From contig NZ_VDYR01000002.1 of NCBI RefSeq assembly GCF_006346325.1, positions 1-64,000 on the forward strand: 64,000 nt of DNA, written 5' to 3'. The notes below the pieces were generated by a model. It had not been told where the DNA came from and searched no databases. It worked only from the letters and a program-made list of their open reading frames with translations. Source of the stretch: Sphingomonas japonica (GTDB taxonomy: Bacteria; Pseudomonadota; Alphaproteobacteria; Sphingomonadales; Sphingomonadaceae). A program made the translations under genes and the position numbers. Numbering within the stretch: the first letter of the stretch is position 1; every line of letters begins with the position of its first letter. Positions 42,385 to 51,474 of the stretch are shown one piece after another.

Positions 42385-43623
42385 ATGGCCAGCTTGCCCA
42401 GGATTCCAGCCAATCGCGCGGTGCGCGGGGCGGTGCACCGGCACGAACATCTGACCCGGCAGGGGCTGCTGGAACGCGCATTCACCTTCGCGTTTCGCGG
42501 CCTCGTCTATGCGCAGATCTGGGAGGATCCGGAGGTCGATCTCGAAGCGCTGGCGATCACGCCGACGTCGCGGATCGTCACCATCGCCAGCGGCGGCTGC
42601 AATGTGCTCAGCTATCTGACCGCGAACCCGGCGGCGATCACCGCGGTCGATCTCAATACCGCGCATGTCGCGCTGGGTCGGCTCAAGATCGCGGCGGCAC
42701 GGCATCTGCCCGACCATGCCGCGTTCCACCGCTTCTTCGCGCAGGCCAATCGCGCCGACAATATCGATGCCTATCGCCGCTATGTCGCGCCGCACCTCGA
42801 CGACGTCTCGCGGCGCTATTGGGAGGGCCGCGACCTGATCGGGCGGCGCCGGATCACCGGGTTTGCCAAGGGCTTCTATCGCACCGGGCTGCTCGGCGGG
42901 TTCATCGGTGCCGCGCATCTGGTGGCAAGGCTCTACCGCGTCGATCCGCGCGTGCTGCTGGCGGCGCGGACGATCGAGGAACAACGCGCGATCTTCGAGG
43001 ACAAGCTCGCGCCGGTGTTCGACAAGCGCTTCGTTCGCTGGCTAACCGACCAGCCCGCATCGCTGTTCGGACTCGGCATCCCGCCCGCGCAATATGAAGC
43101 GCTGGCCGGCGCCGATCCCGAGGGTAGCATGGCGGCGGTGCTCAAGGCGCGGCTCGAAAAGCTCGCTTGCCACTTCGCGCTGTCCGACAATTATTTCGCG
43201 TGGCAGGCGTTCGGGCGCGGCTATGGCGAAGGTCCGGCGGCGCCGCTGCCGCCCTATCTGCGCCGCGAGCATTATGCCGCGGTGACCGATCGCATCGATC
43301 GCATCGATATCCGCCACGCCAACATGATCGAGTATTTGGACACGATGCCGGACGCCTCGCTCGATCGCTATATCCTGCTCGATGCGCAGGACTGGATGAC
43401 CGATGCCGTGCTGACGCGGCTATGGAACGCGATTACGCGAACCGCCGCACCCGGAGCGCGCGTGCTGTTCCGGACCGCTGCGGCGCCGAGCCTGCTGCCG
43501 GGGCGCGTCGCGCAGGAAACGCTCGATCGCTGGGAATATTGCGCCGAGCAGTCGCTCGACCTGACGCGGCGCGACCGCTCGGCGATCTATGGCGGCGTGC
43601 ATCTCTATGTGCTGAAGCGATGA
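42385..43623 (+). CDS. btaA: BtaA: AdoMet-diacylglycerol 3-amino-3-carboxypropyltransferase (DUF3419)
   Basis: BtaA moves the aminocarboxypropyl group of S-adenosylmethionine to diacylglycerol, giving diacylglyceryl-homoserine, the first step to the betaine lipid DGTS. The 412-residue protein has the DUF3419 layout: LVYAQIWEDPEVDLEAL, the AdoMet region IVTIASGGCNVLSYL and AVDLNTAHVALGRLK, and at the end LLDAQDWMTD with RVLFRTAAAPSLLPG. The start ATG 42385 lies just before the conserved part. It is coupled by a four-base overlap to the methyltransferase expected for the next step. In Sinorhizobium these genes answer to phosphate shortage; I see no clear Pho box here. Confidence 0.9.
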   Translation: MASLPRIPANRAVRGAVHRHEHLTRQGLLERAFTFAFRGLVYAQIWEDPEVDLEALAITPTSRIVTIASGGCNVLSYLTANPAAITAVDLNTAHVALGRLKIAAARHLPDHAAFHRFFAQANRADNIDAYRRYVAPHLDDVSRRYWEGRDLIGRRRITGFAKGFYRTGLLGGFIGAAHLVARLYRVDPRVLLAARTIEEQRAIFEDKLAPVFDKRFVRWLTDQPASLFGLGIPPAQYEALAGADPEGSMAAVLKARLEKLACHFALSDNYFAWQAFGRGYGEGPAAPLPPYLRREHYAAVTDRIDRIDIRHANMIEYLDTMPDASLDRYILLDAQDWMTDAVLTRLWNAITRTAAPGARVLFRTAAAPSLLPGRVAQETLDRWEYCAEQSLDLTRRDRSAIYGGVHLYVLKR

Positions 43624-44273
43624 CCGTCGCCGCGGCGCATGCGCGCCGGATGGACGGCATCTATCGCAGCCAGCGGCATTTCTACGACCTCACGCGCAAA
43701 TATTATCTGCTCGGGCGCGATCGCCTGATCGCCGACCTCGCCCCGCCACCGGGGGGAAGCGTGCTCGAGATAGGTTGCGGCACCGGGCGCAACCTCATCG
43801 TCGCTGCGCGGCGCTGGCCGCACGCGCGCTGGTTCGGGCTCGATATCTCGCACGCCATGCTCGCCACCGCACGCGCCGGTGTCGCCAGGGCAGGGCTCGA
43901 TCCGCGGATCACGCTCGCACAGGGCGACGCCACCGATTTCGACCCGCAGATACTGTTCGGCGTGTCGGGCTTCGACCGCATCTTCATGAGTTATACGCTG
44001 TCGATGATCCCCGACTGGCAGGCGGCCATCGGCGCGGCAGTCGATGCGCTGGCGCCAGGCGGCGCGCTGCACGTCGTCGATTTCGGCCAGCTCGAGCGCC
44101 TGCCGTCCCCCCTTCGCGCCGGGCTGTTCGCGTGGCTGCGCCGTTTCGACGTGACGCCGCGCGCCGATCTGGAGCAATGGCTGCGCGTCGCCGCCGACGC
44201 CCGCGCCGCTTCGCTGGCGTTCGAGTCGCTCTATCGCGGCTATGCCTGGAGCGGCGTCGTCCGCCGCGACTGA
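43620..44273 (+). CDS. btaB: BtaB: N-methyltransferase for betaine lipid DGTS
   Basis: The 217-residue protein is a class I AdoMet methyltransferase with LEIGCGTGRNLIVAARRWP (motif I), FGLDISHAMLATAR and DRIFMSYTLSMIPDWQ. BtaB adds three methyl groups to diacylglyceryl-homoserine to give DGTS. The identification rests on the fusion-like position directly after btaA (ATGA overlap) and the pattern YDLTRKYYLLGRDRLI near the start, which is typical of BtaB/PmtA-type enzymes. The last 34 bases overlap the end of the convergent sensor-like gene. Confidence 0.87.
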   Translation: MTVAAAHARRMDGIYRSQRHFYDLTRKYYLLGRDRLIADLAPPPGGSVLEIGCGTGRNLIVAARRWPHARWFGLDISHAMLATARAGVARAGLDPRITLAQGDATDFDPQILFGVSGFDRIFMSYTLSMIPDWQAAIGAAVDALAPGGALHVVDFGQLERLPSPLRAGLFAWLRRFDVTPRADLEQWLRVAADARAASLAFESLYRGYAWSGVVRRD

Positions 44274-46090
44274 GCGCCGGTCTCGAGCTGTGCCAGCCGC
44301 CGATCGAGCGCGCGCAGGCGGTCGCTCAGCGCTGCCTCGCGCCGGTCGTGGCGATACGCATCGCGCAGCGCCGCGGCTACCGGGGTGCGCACGGCGTTGA
44401 GCGCGGCGCGTACATCCTTGGCGAGGCCCGCGCCCTGCGGACGCCCGCCGATCAGCAGCAGTCCGACCGGTACGGTCCCGTCGCGCAGCCTGAGCCGGAT
44501 CGGAAACAGCGGATCGCCCGGCGCGGTTTCGTTGACGTCGCCTTCGTCATCAACCCGCTCGGCAAGCCAGGTTGCCAGCGCGGACGCCTCGACTCCGCGG
44601 CAGGCCGCGGTCGTGAACCGGTCGCCGGTCCACACCAGCAGCGCCGCGCGCGATGCCCCGAGCTGCGCGGCGATCGTGTCGGTCACGCGACGTCCGATAT
44701 CGGCCGGGGTATCGCCCTGCCGCCACAGGCTGATCTGCTCGGGCAGCGCGGCGATTGCGGCGACTTCGCCATTGATGCGATCGTCAATCCATTTCGAGAT
44801 GCGGGCGCGCGCCGGTCCCACCACCGACCCGGCGATGATCGCGCTGGCCGCGGCGGCCAGCGCCTTGTTCTCGGCGCCGAACAGCGCAGCGGCGGTTTCG
44901 TTGGCCAGGATCGTGCATCCCGCCCAGATGCCGCCGAGCGCGACCGTGACCGCGCCGACGCCCGCCGACTTGCCGATCGCGGCGTCGGCGTCCCACAGGC
45001 TGATGCGAAGGACCGCGACCGTCGTCCCGACCGCGAGCACGACCAGGCTGAAATTGAGCAGTCCGCCGGTGGCGAGGTTGGCCCCCAGCTCCCACGACGC
45101 CGGGAACGCATCGGCGGCGACCGCGACGATCACCATCGCCGCGACCAGCAGCACGATCGCCGCTCCGCAAAATCCGACCGCCGCCCATTTCAGCTGCTGT
45201 CTCTCGATCCCCGGCGGGGTGCGACGAAACCGGCGCCATGGGAGCAGTATCACCGCCAGCAGCAGCAGGACGATGACGCCCTCTGCCAGCCCGCTTTCCG
45301 ATGGAAACGCCATCAGCGCGAGTGCCAGCGGTCCTGCCGCCACGGCGACCCCCGCAGCCCAGCGCGACCGGAACGCGCCGTCAGGAAAGGCGGTGACGAC
45401 GATGATCAGCAGCGCGAAGAAGCTGAGGCCGGTGCCGCGATCGATTATCTCGAGGTCGCGCGCCAGCCACCATCCGGTGCCGATCAGCGTGCTCGCGCCG
45501 CAGAGCAGCGCGAACGACAGCATCAGTGCCACCGGATCACGCCGCCGCTTGCGAAAGATCAGCGCCGCGCACGCCATCATCGCGAGCGTCGCGGCCAGCG
45601 GCAATCCGGTCTCCAGCAGGAACAGGGTGACCGGCGAAGTTGTGCCCATCGCCGCGCGCTGGACATCGGGCCCCCGGCGCAGCGTCAGCGTCTGCGGCGG
45701 CGACACGTCGTCGTCGACCGTCAGCCGCACGCTTCCCGGGGGACCGGAGAGCGCCCGGGCCAATGCCGCCATGCCCGCAGGCGCCGGCTTTCCGTCGATC
45801 GCTACGATATGCGCCGGCCATATCGGCCCGCTGCGCCGCACCTGCGGTGTCAGTGCATCGACCGATACCGAGCCTTCATAATCGTCCGAAAAGCTCAGCC
45901 CGAGCTGGTAGAAGGCGGGCGAGATCGCCTGCGCCTGGGTCCATCCGTGCCACGACCCGCCGATCGCCGACAGGACGACGAGGGCCAGCAGCAGCCACCA
46001 CAGCATATCGGCCAGGGGCTGCATCCGGCGCGGCACGGCGCCCAGCCTGCGCGGCAGGATGCGGCCCGGCGATGCCAGCAATTTCGACAC
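44240..46090 (-). CDS. Large membrane protein with PDZ-like and GAF-like domains, no kinase
   Basis: This 616-residue protein starts with a membrane helix (about 29-50). A periplasmic part of about 100 residues follows, with a PDZ-like stretch (IVAIDGKPAPAGMAALARAL and SVRLTV). Seven to eight helices lie between about 150 and 405. The cytoplasmic tail (about 410-616) looks like a GAF domain (AAQLGASRAALLVWTGDRF, VPVGLLLIGG) and ends in a coiled-coil-like helix (AALSDRLRALDRRLAQLE). It resembles the input half of a sensor kinase, but the histidine and ATPase domains are absent. I know no function. It lies between btaB and hemA. Confidence 0.72.
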   Translation of the reverse strand: MSKLLASPGRILPRRLGAVPRRMQPLADMLWWLLLALVVLSAIGGSWHGWTQAQAISPAFYQLGLSFSDDYEGSVSVDALTPQVRRSGPIWPAHIVAIDGKPAPAGMAALARALSGPPGSVRLTVDDDVSPPQTLTLRRGPDVQRAAMGTTSPVTLFLLETGLPLAATLAMMACAALIFRKRRRDPVALMLSFALLCGASTLIGTGWWLARDLEIIDRGTGLSFFALLIIVVTAFPDGAFRSRWAAGVAVAAGPLALALMAFPSESGLAEGVIVLLLLAVILLPWRRFRRTPPGIERQQLKWAAVGFCGAAIVLLVAAMVIVAVAADAFPASWELGANLATGGLLNFSLVVLAVGTTVAVLRISLWDADAAIGKSAGVGAVTVALGGIWAGCTILANETAAALFGAENKALAAAASAIIAGSVVGPARARISKWIDDRINGEVAAIAALPEQISLWRQGDTPADIGRRVTDTIAAQLGASRAALLVWTGDRFTTAACRGVEASALATWLAERVDDEGDVNETAPGDPLFPIRLRLRDGTVPVGLLLIGGRPQGAGLAKDVRAALNAVRTPVAAALRDAYRHDRREAALSDRLRALDRRLAQLETGAQSRRTTPLQA

Positions 46091-46162
46091 CTGTTCCCCC
46101 CGCGATCCGCGCCGCGGCGAACCTTAGCAACGACGCCCGACCACTGCCAAGCGCCCGTCGCG

Positions 46163-47407
46163 TCACGCCGCCTGGCGCAGCTCCAGACGGGTCCAGATTT
46201 CGGCAAGCGCCTGTGTCAGCTCGGCCATCATCGCGGGGGTGTGCGCGGGGCCCGGAGTAAAGCGCAGCCGTTCGGTGCCGCGCGGGACGGTCGGATAATT
46301 GATCGGCTGGACGTACACGCCGTATTCGGCGAGCAGGATGTCGCTGATCTTCTTGGCCTTGACGGGATCGCCGACCATCAGCGGGACGATGTGCGTGGTC
46401 GATGCCATCACCGGCAGGCCGGCCTGTGCGAACAATGTCTTAAGCTGCTCGGCCGCGGCCTGCTGGCCTTCGCGCTCGGCGCTCGATGCCTTGAGGTGGC
46501 GCACGCTCGCCAGCACGCCTGCGACCAGCACCGGGGACAGCGAGGTCGTGAAGATGAAGCCGGGCGCATAGCTGCGGATCACGTCGATGATCGTGCGATC
46601 GGCGGCGATATAGCCGCCCATCACGCCGAACGCCTTGCCCAGCGTCCCCTCGATGATCGTCAGCCGGTCGGCGACGGCGTCGCGTTCGGAAATGCCGCCG
46701 CCGCGCGCGCCGTACATGCCGACCGCATGGACTTCGTCGCAATAGGTGAGGGCGTTGTAGCGATCGGCGAGGTCGCAGATCGCGGCGATCGGCGCGACAT
46801 CGCCGTCCATCGAATAGACGCTCTCGAACGCGATCAGCTTGGCCGTGCCCGGCTCCTCGGCGGCGAGGAGTTCTTCGAGATGCGCAAGATCATTGTGGCG
46901 GAACACGCGCTTCTCGCATCCCGAATTGCGGATGCCCGCGATCATCGATGCGTGGTTGAGTTCGTCGGAAAAGATCACGCAGCCCGGCAACAGCCGGGCC
47001 AGCGTCGCCAGGGTGGCCTCGTTCGAGACATAGCCCGAGGTGAAGAGCAATGCCGCCTGCTTGCCGTGCAGGTCGGCAAGCTCGTTCTCCAGATCGACAT
47101 GATAGTGCGTATTGCCGCCGATATTTCGGGTGCCGCCCGATCCGGCGCCAACATCATGGAGCGCTTCCTCCATCGCCGCGATCACCTTGGGATGCTGCCC
47201 CATCGCCAGATAGTCGTTCGAGCACCACACCGTGATCGGCTTCGGCCCGTTATGCCCGGCAAAGCAGCGCGCATTGGGATAGGCACCCTTGTTGCGCAGG
47301 ATGTCGATGAAGACGCGATAGCGCCCCTCGGCGTGCAGGCGGTCGATCGCCTGGTTAAACACGCGGTCGTAATCGACTCCGCGCGGTGCGATGGCATCCA
47401 CGGTCAT
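46163..47407 (-). CDS. hemA: 5-aminolevulinate synthase
   Basis: The enzyme condenses glycine with succinyl-CoA to 5-aminolevulinate, the first step of haem synthesis in alphaproteobacteria (Shemin pathway). The 414-residue PLP protein begins with [21 protein letters not shown]. It has [37 protein letters not shown] and the PLP-lysine region [18 protein letters not shown]. Length is normal. The 216-base divergent region to the next gene is AT-richer and holds a degenerate FNR-like site (47501-47514). Confidence 0.96.
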   Translation of the reverse strand: MTVDAIAPRGVDYDRVFNQAIDRLHAEGRYRVFIDILRNKGAYPNARCFAGHNGPKPITVWCSNDYLAMGQHPKVIAAMEEALHDVGAGSGGTRNIGGNTHYHVDLENELADLHGKQAALLFTSGYVSNEATLATLARLLPGCVIFSDELNHASMIAGIRNSGCEKRVFRHNDLAHLEELLAAEEPGTAKLIAFESVYSMDGDVAPIAAICDLADRYNALTYCDEVHAVGMYGARGGGISERDAVADRLTIIEGTLGKAFGVMGGYIAADRTIIDVIRSYAPGFIFTTSLSPVLVAGVLASVRHLKASSAEREGQQAAAEQLKTLFAQAGLPVMASTTHIVPLMVGDPVKAKKISDILLAEYGVYVQPINYPTVPRGTERLRFTPGPAHTPAMMAELTQALAEIWTRLELRQAA

Positions 47408-47500
47408 GCGCGCCCCTTATCGTCCTCGCGCACCGATTTCCAGTGGCCACGCTCACCTGTTGCGATGTCGGGATGGAAACAACCCTCGGAATAGCGACGC

Positions 47501-47514
47501 TTATCATGGATCAA
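47501..47514. promoter_or_regulatory. Degenerate FNR-like site upstream of hemA
   Basis: TTATCATGGATCAA matches the FNR consensus TTGAT-N4-ATCAA at 7 of 10 defined bases, with a perfect right half and a poor left half. It lies 94-107 bases before the hemA start. FnrL control of hemA is known in Rhodobacter. A small inverted repeat GATAG-N7-CTATC (47535-47551) lies nearby. Confidence 0.25.
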
Positions 47515-47623
47515 ATCGGAAACATGATCAGTGTGATAGCACCTGTCTATCGCGTGCTCTGATTCGCAGGCTTGCGCGCGACGAGAGTCTTCCGCGCTCC
47601 CGCTTGCTTCAAGGAGCCGACCC

Positions 47624-47788
47624 ATGAACCGACCCGATGAACATGATTATTACGCCAGCCGCGCGCAGTCTGCGCGCCGTATGGCGGAAACCGCGAGCGA
47701 CACCACGGCGCGCCGCGCGCATGAGGAAATGGCCAAGCGCTACACGATGCTGCTCGAGCGCATCCAGGTGCCGCACACCACCAACTGA
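47624..47788 (+). CDS. Small soluble helical protein (54 aa), function unknown
   Basis: This short gene has a good Shine-Dalgarno (AAGGAG seven bases before ATG). It encodes a charged, alanine- and arginine-rich helix: MNRPDEHDYYASRAQSARRM, then AHEEMAKRYTMLLERI. There is no signal or membrane segment. The heptad-like spacing suggests a helical hairpin or dimer. I recognise such short proteins as common in sphingomonads but know no role. It is divergent from hemA and convergent with murI (four bases between stops). Confidence 0.68.
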   Translation: MNRPDEHDYYASRAQSARRMAETASDTTARRAHEEMAKRYTMLLERIQVPHTTN

Positions 47789-47792
47789 CCGG

Positions 47793-48587
47793 TCACAACA
47801 GTTCGGTGACCGGCAGCCCGCGCCGGGCCAGCGCGGGCGCCAGCGCGGCGATCCGGCCATCGTCGCAGGTGAACACCGCGCGCCCGGCGGCGGCATCGCC
47901 CCAATCCTGCCCTTGCGTAAGATAGGCGATCCGGCGCGCGATGCCCTCGCCGCCATCGACGAAGCGTAGCGGCTGAGGTGCGACCGTCGCGAGGCGGTGG
48001 GCGACCAGGGGGAAATGCGTGCAGGCGTTGACGACGACGTCGATCGCGTCGCCGCCGGGCTGGCCGAACAACCCGGCGACCGCTGCTGCAAAGGCAGCGT
48101 CGGTAGCCGGTTCGCCGCGCAATTCGCGCTCGGCGAGATCCACCAATTCGGCCGAGCCGTGGCGCAGTACGCGGCAGTCGCTCGCAAATCGTGCCGCGAG
48201 ATCGTCTACATAGGGCTGGCGCACGGTAGCGTCGGTGCCGAGCACGCCGATCGTCCGCGTCCCGCTCAGCGCCGCTGCCGGCTTGATCGCCGGAACCGTG
48301 CCGACGATGGGCAGGTCGAGCGCGGCGCGTACCGCTGGCAGCGCGATCGTCGACGCGGTGTTGCACGCAATGACGATCAGCCGCGGGCGATAACGCTCGG
48401 CCAGCCGCCCGAGCAGGGCGGGCACCCGCGCCGCGATCTCGGCCTCGCTGCGGGTGCCATAGGGATAGCCTGCCGAATCAGCGGCATAGACATAGCTGGC
48501 CTGCGGCAGCAGCGCGCGTGTCGGTGCCAGCACCGACAGTCCGCCGACCCCCGAATCGAAGAAAAGGATTGGCCTCAAATCGCTCAT
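47793..48587 (-). CDS. murI: Glutamate racemase
   Basis: MurI supplies D-glutamate for peptidoglycan. The 264-residue protein begins with ILFFDSGVGGLSVLAPTRAL. It carries both catalytic cysteines, in VIACNTASTIALP and VVNACTHFPLV, with the surrounding ADSAGYPYGTRSEAEI and GTVPAIKPAA. The ATG at 48587 fixes the usual length; the frame is open far upstream, antisense to plsY. It is divergent from plsY. Confidence 0.95.
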   Translation of the reverse strand: MSDLRPILFFDSGVGGLSVLAPTRALLPQASYVYAADSAGYPYGTRSEAEIAARVPALLGRLAERYRPRLIVIACNTASTIALPAVRAALDLPIVGTVPAIKPAAALSGTRTIGVLGTDATVRQPYVDDLAARFASDCRVLRHGSAELVDLAERELRGEPATDAAFAAAVAGLFGQPGGDAIDVVVNACTHFPLVAHRLATVAPQPLRFVDGGEGIARRIAYLTQGQDWGDAAAGRAVFTCDDGRIAALAPALARRGLPVTELL

Positions 48588-48662
48588 CGATCCTGATTGA
48601 GATTGTTGCCGATGCGAAAGCAAGCGCCTAGCTTGCGAGCGTACACAGGCGGCGGGGGTCGA

Positions 48663-49268
48663 TTGGAAACCCAGATACTCTGGTTGGCGCCTACCGGCGC
48701 GCTGCTGCTCGGCTATCTGCTCGGGTCGATCCCGTTTGGCGTGCTGCTGACGCGGATCGGCGGTGCGGGCGATCTGCGCGCGATCGGATCGGGCAATATC
48801 GGCGCCACCAACGTGCTTCGTACCGGGCGCAAGGGGCTGGCCGCGGCGACGTTGCTGCTCGATCTGCTCAAGGGCGCGGCGGCGGTGTGGATCGTCGATG
48901 CGATCTGGCCCGGCCATGGCGTCGTCGCCGGGGCGGGCGCATTCCTCGGTCATTGCTATCCGGTGTGGCTGCGTTTCAAGGGCGGCAAGGGCGTCGCCAC
49001 GATGATGGGGATCGTTCTTGCGCTCCACCCGGTCTCGGCGCTGGCCTATGCCGTGGTCTGGCTGGGGCTGCTCGGCCTGATCAGGATTTCCTCGGTCGCC
49101 GGGATGGTTGCGGCGATCAGCGCCCCGGTCAGCGCCGCGGCGTTCGGCGCATTCGACGTGGTATTGCTGTTCCTTGCACTCGCGCTGATCGTCCTGTGGA
49201 AGCACCGCGCAAATATCGACCGGTTGATGAGCGGGGAGGAACCGCGGATCGGCGGCGATCGTGGCTGA
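48663..49268 (+). CDS. plsY: Glycerol-3-phosphate acyltransferase PlsY
   Basis: PlsY transfers an acyl group from acyl-phosphate to glycerol 3-phosphate at the inner membrane, opening phospholipid synthesis. The 201-residue protein has about five helices and the family motifs LLGYLLGSIPFGVLLTR, IGSGNIGATNVLRTGRKG and GHCYPVWLRFKGGKGVAT. I use TTG 48663, which gives the usual N-terminus; an ATG at 48612 would add 17 unconserved residues. dprA follows after 8 bases. Confidence 0.92.
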   Translation: METQILWLAPTGALLLGYLLGSIPFGVLLTRIGGAGDLRAIGSGNIGATNVLRTGRKGLAAATLLLDLLKGAAAVWIVDAIWPGHGVVAGAGAFLGHCYPVWLRFKGGKGVATMMGIVLALHPVSALAYAVVWLGLLGLIRISSVAGMVAAISAPVSAAAFGAFDVVLLFLALALIVLWKHRANIDRLMSGEEPRIGGDRG

Positions 49269-49276
49269 CCCACGGC

Positions 49277-50359
49277 ATGGCTGATGCCCGGCTGGCAAGG
49301 CTGCGGTTGATCCGGTCGGCCAATGTCGGGCCGGTCACCTATGCCCAGCTGCTCGGCCGCTTCGGATCGGCCGAGACCGCGCTCGAGGCGCTGCCGATGC
49401 TGGCCGCGCGCGGCGGCGGCCGCGCCCCGGTGATTGCCGACGAGCGGCTGGTCCGACGGGAGATCGCGCGCGTCGAAGCGCTCGGCGCGACCTATGTATT
49501 CCGCGGCGATTCGGGCTATCCGGCGCTGCTCGCCGAGATCGAGAATCCGCCGCCGGCACTGATCGTTCGCGGCGACCTCGCGCTGCTCGATCGGCCGAGC
49601 GTTGCGATGGTCGGCGCGCGCAATTGCTCCGCCGCCGCGGTCCGCTTCGCGCGAAGCCTCGCGGCAGGGTTGGGAGAGGAGGGGATTACGGTGGTCTCCG
49701 GGCTGGCGCGCGGCATCGATACCGCCGCGCACGTCGCCTCGCTCGATCGCGGCACCGTCGGCGTGATCGCCAGCGGCATCGATGTGGTGTTCCCGCCCGA
49801 AAATGCGCAGCTTCAGGAAGCGATCGCCGAGCGCGGGCTGCTGATCGCCGAACAGCCACCGGGTACCGAGCCGCGCGCACGGCACTTCCCGTATCGCAAC
49901 CGCATCATCGCCGGCGTCGCGATCGGCACCGTGGTGGTGGAGGCGGCACCCAAATCGGGCTCGCTGATCACCGCGCGGCTGGCGGCCGAGGCAGGGCGCG
50001 AGGTGATGGCGGTGCCGGGCAGCCCGCTCGACCCGCGCGCGCAGGGGTGCAACCTGCTGATCCGCGAAGGCGCCACGCTGGTCCAGTCGGTCGCCGACAT
50101 TGCCGAGATGCTGCGCCCGATCGACCCGCGCAATGTCCGCGCCCCGACCAGCGACTTCGCCGCGCAGCCCCCCGGCGATCCGAGCGATGCCGAGCGCCAT
50201 GTCGTCGGCGACCTGCTCGGCCCGGTGCCGGTGCCGGTCGACGAGCTGATCCGCCAGTCCGGGCTGGCGCCCGCAACCGTCGCCTTCGTGCTGCTCGAAC
50301 TCGAGCTTGCCGGGCGCATCGAACGGCATGCGGGAGGCCGCGTCAGCGCCTTCGACTGA
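49277..50359 (+). CDS. dprA: DNA-processing protein DprA
   Basis: DprA protects incoming single-stranded DNA during natural transformation and loads RecA. The 360-residue protein has an N-terminal SAM-like part (LIRSANVGPVTYAQLLGRFG), then the Rossmann-like DNA-binding domain with SVAMVGARNCSAAAVRFARS, VVSGLARGIDTAAH and EQPPGTEPRARHFPYRNRII. A C-terminal winged helix follows (DLLGPVPVPVDELIRQSGLA to VAFVLLELELAGRI). All three domains are present, as in the longer proteobacterial forms. No other competence gene is in the window. Confidence 0.95.
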   Translation: MADARLARLRLIRSANVGPVTYAQLLGRFGSAETALEALPMLAARGGGRAPVIADERLVRREIARVEALGATYVFRGDSGYPALLAEIENPPPALIVRGDLALLDRPSVAMVGARNCSAAAVRFARSLAAGLGEEGITVVSGLARGIDTAAHVASLDRGTVGVIASGIDVVFPPENAQLQEAIAERGLLIAEQPPGTEPRARHFPYRNRIIAGVAIGTVVVEAAPKSGSLITARLAAEAGREVMAVPGSPLDPRAQGCNLLIREGATLVQSVADIAEMLRPIDPRNVRAPTSDFAAQPPGDPSDAERHVVGDLLGPVPVPVDELIRQSGLAPATVAFVLLELELAGRIERHAGGRVSAFD

Positions 50360-50408
50360 GCGTGCACGGCGCCTTGTTTGCGCCATCAACCCGCGCAAGA
50401 TTGCGGCG

Positions 50409-50687
50409 ATGCTCGCGCTGTTGCTTGTCCAGGCGATAGCCACGCCGCAGTCAGCGCAGCAGCGCGACTGCCCCGAACGATCGCGCAGCGCCGAAGACGG
50501 CGAAATCGTGGTCTGTGCGCGTACCGATCGCAACGAACGCTATCGCCTGCACCCCCTCCCCGAACGCTATGTCGAGCGCCGCCAGGTCCGCCTACGCCTG
50601 CCCGGTGGCGGCACCGTCGAACCGCATGTCGATCAGGGACGACTGGGCGATCCGCAGATCAAGGCGACGCTCAAGATCCCGTTCTGA
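50409..50687 (+). CDS. Small secreted protein with paired cysteines, function unknown
   Basis: The 92-residue protein has a short signal peptide (MLALLLVQAIATPQSAQ). Its mature part contains a cysteine pair in CPERSRSAEDGEIVVCARTD, followed by RYRLHPLPERY and a basic tail. The EIVVCxR...RYRL pattern recurs in small exported proteins of sphingomonads, whose function is unknown. The start is the ATG at 50409; an open frame upstream lacks a signal. The end overlaps the convergent tonB gene by 17 bases. Confidence 0.72.
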   Translation: MLALLLVQAIATPQSAQQRDCPERSRSAEDGEIVVCARTDRNERYRLHPLPERYVERRQVRLRLPGGGTVEPHVDQGRLGDPQIKATLKIPF

Positions 50688-51435
50688 CGTCCGGAGGCGC
50701 GAACCACCAGCGCTGGCGCCATCCGCGTGCTTCGGGCACCGCCGCGCCGCTGGCGTCGCGGGCCGGGGCATACCGGAAGCGCGCCTCGATCAGGCGGCAG
50801 GTCGCGGCGTCCAGCGCGGCGTTCCCGCTCGATGCCGTCACGCTGCAGCCGCCCGGTCGGCCGCCGGCATCGACGGTGAAGCGCACCGTGACGCTGCCCA
50901 TCGCCCCCGACCGGCGCGCCGCGGCGGGATAGTCGCGGTCGCCGATCGCCCCGCGCAGCAGCCGCGCGCGGGTCCCGCCGCCACCGCCGCCACCGCCGCC
51001 GCCCGGTCCGCTGCCCTCTGCGCCGCTTCCCGACCCCGCTCCGATCCCGCCGGCACCGCTGCCACTGTCCTTTGGAGCCGCTCCCGCATCGGGCGCATCA
51101 CCGCTGCCTGCGACTGGCGCGATGTTCAACACCGGCGGCAACGGTAGCGGCACGATCGGCGGCGGCATGACCAGTGGCGGCGGCGTCGCACGTACGCCTG
51201 CCGGGGCAGTCGCGCCTTCTGCCAGCGGGGCCGCCGCGATCGCGGCAGGCGGCGGCAGCGGAGATGGCGGCGGCGGATCCGGCACGTCGAACAGCGCGAT
51301 CGGCTCGGCCTCGATCGTGACGGTTGGCCGCACCGCGATACCGAGCAACAGCAGCGCGAGCGCGGCATGCAGCGCCAGCGCGGCGACGGCCGCACCGATT
51401 CGTCGGCGCCGGGAAAGGACAGGGGCGATCGTCAT
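50671..51435 (-). CDS. TonB family energy-transducing protein
   Basis: The 254-residue protein has an N-terminal anchor (about 12-36). It then has a proline-rich periplasmic spacer (DVPDPPPPSPLPPPAAIAAA and PPPLVMPPPIVPLPLPP), a glycine/serine-rich stretch (GSGPGGGGGGGGGG) and a C-terminal TonB domain (DYPAAARRSGAMGSVTVRFT, then LIEARFRYAPA). It should pass proton-motive energy from ExbBD to outer-membrane receptors, perhaps including the maltodextrin receptor of this window. No exbB or exbD is adjacent. Many TonB paralogues are usual in these bacteria. Confidence 0.87.
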   Translation of the reverse strand: MTIAPVLSRRRRIGAAVAALALHAALALLLLGIAVRPTVTIEAEPIALFDVPDPPPPSPLPPPAAIAAAPLAEGATAPAGVRATPPPLVMPPPIVPLPLPPVLNIAPVAGSGDAPDAGAAPKDSGSGAGGIGAGSGSGAEGSGPGGGGGGGGGGTRARLLRGAIGDRDYPAAARRSGAMGSVTVRFTVDAGGRPGGCSVTASSGNAALDAATCRLIEARFRYAPARDASGAAVPEARGWRQRWWFAPPDVRTGS

Positions 51436-51474
51436 CGGGGGCGATGCTCTATCAGCCCCGGCATCGATGCAATG

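Noticed and set aside
43775..47494. Open frame of 1,239 codons antisense to the PDZ/GAF and hemA genes
   Set aside because: Its protein is rich in R, D, Q and H with no domain, the typical mirror of a GC-rich gene. The other strand encodes recognisable proteins throughout.
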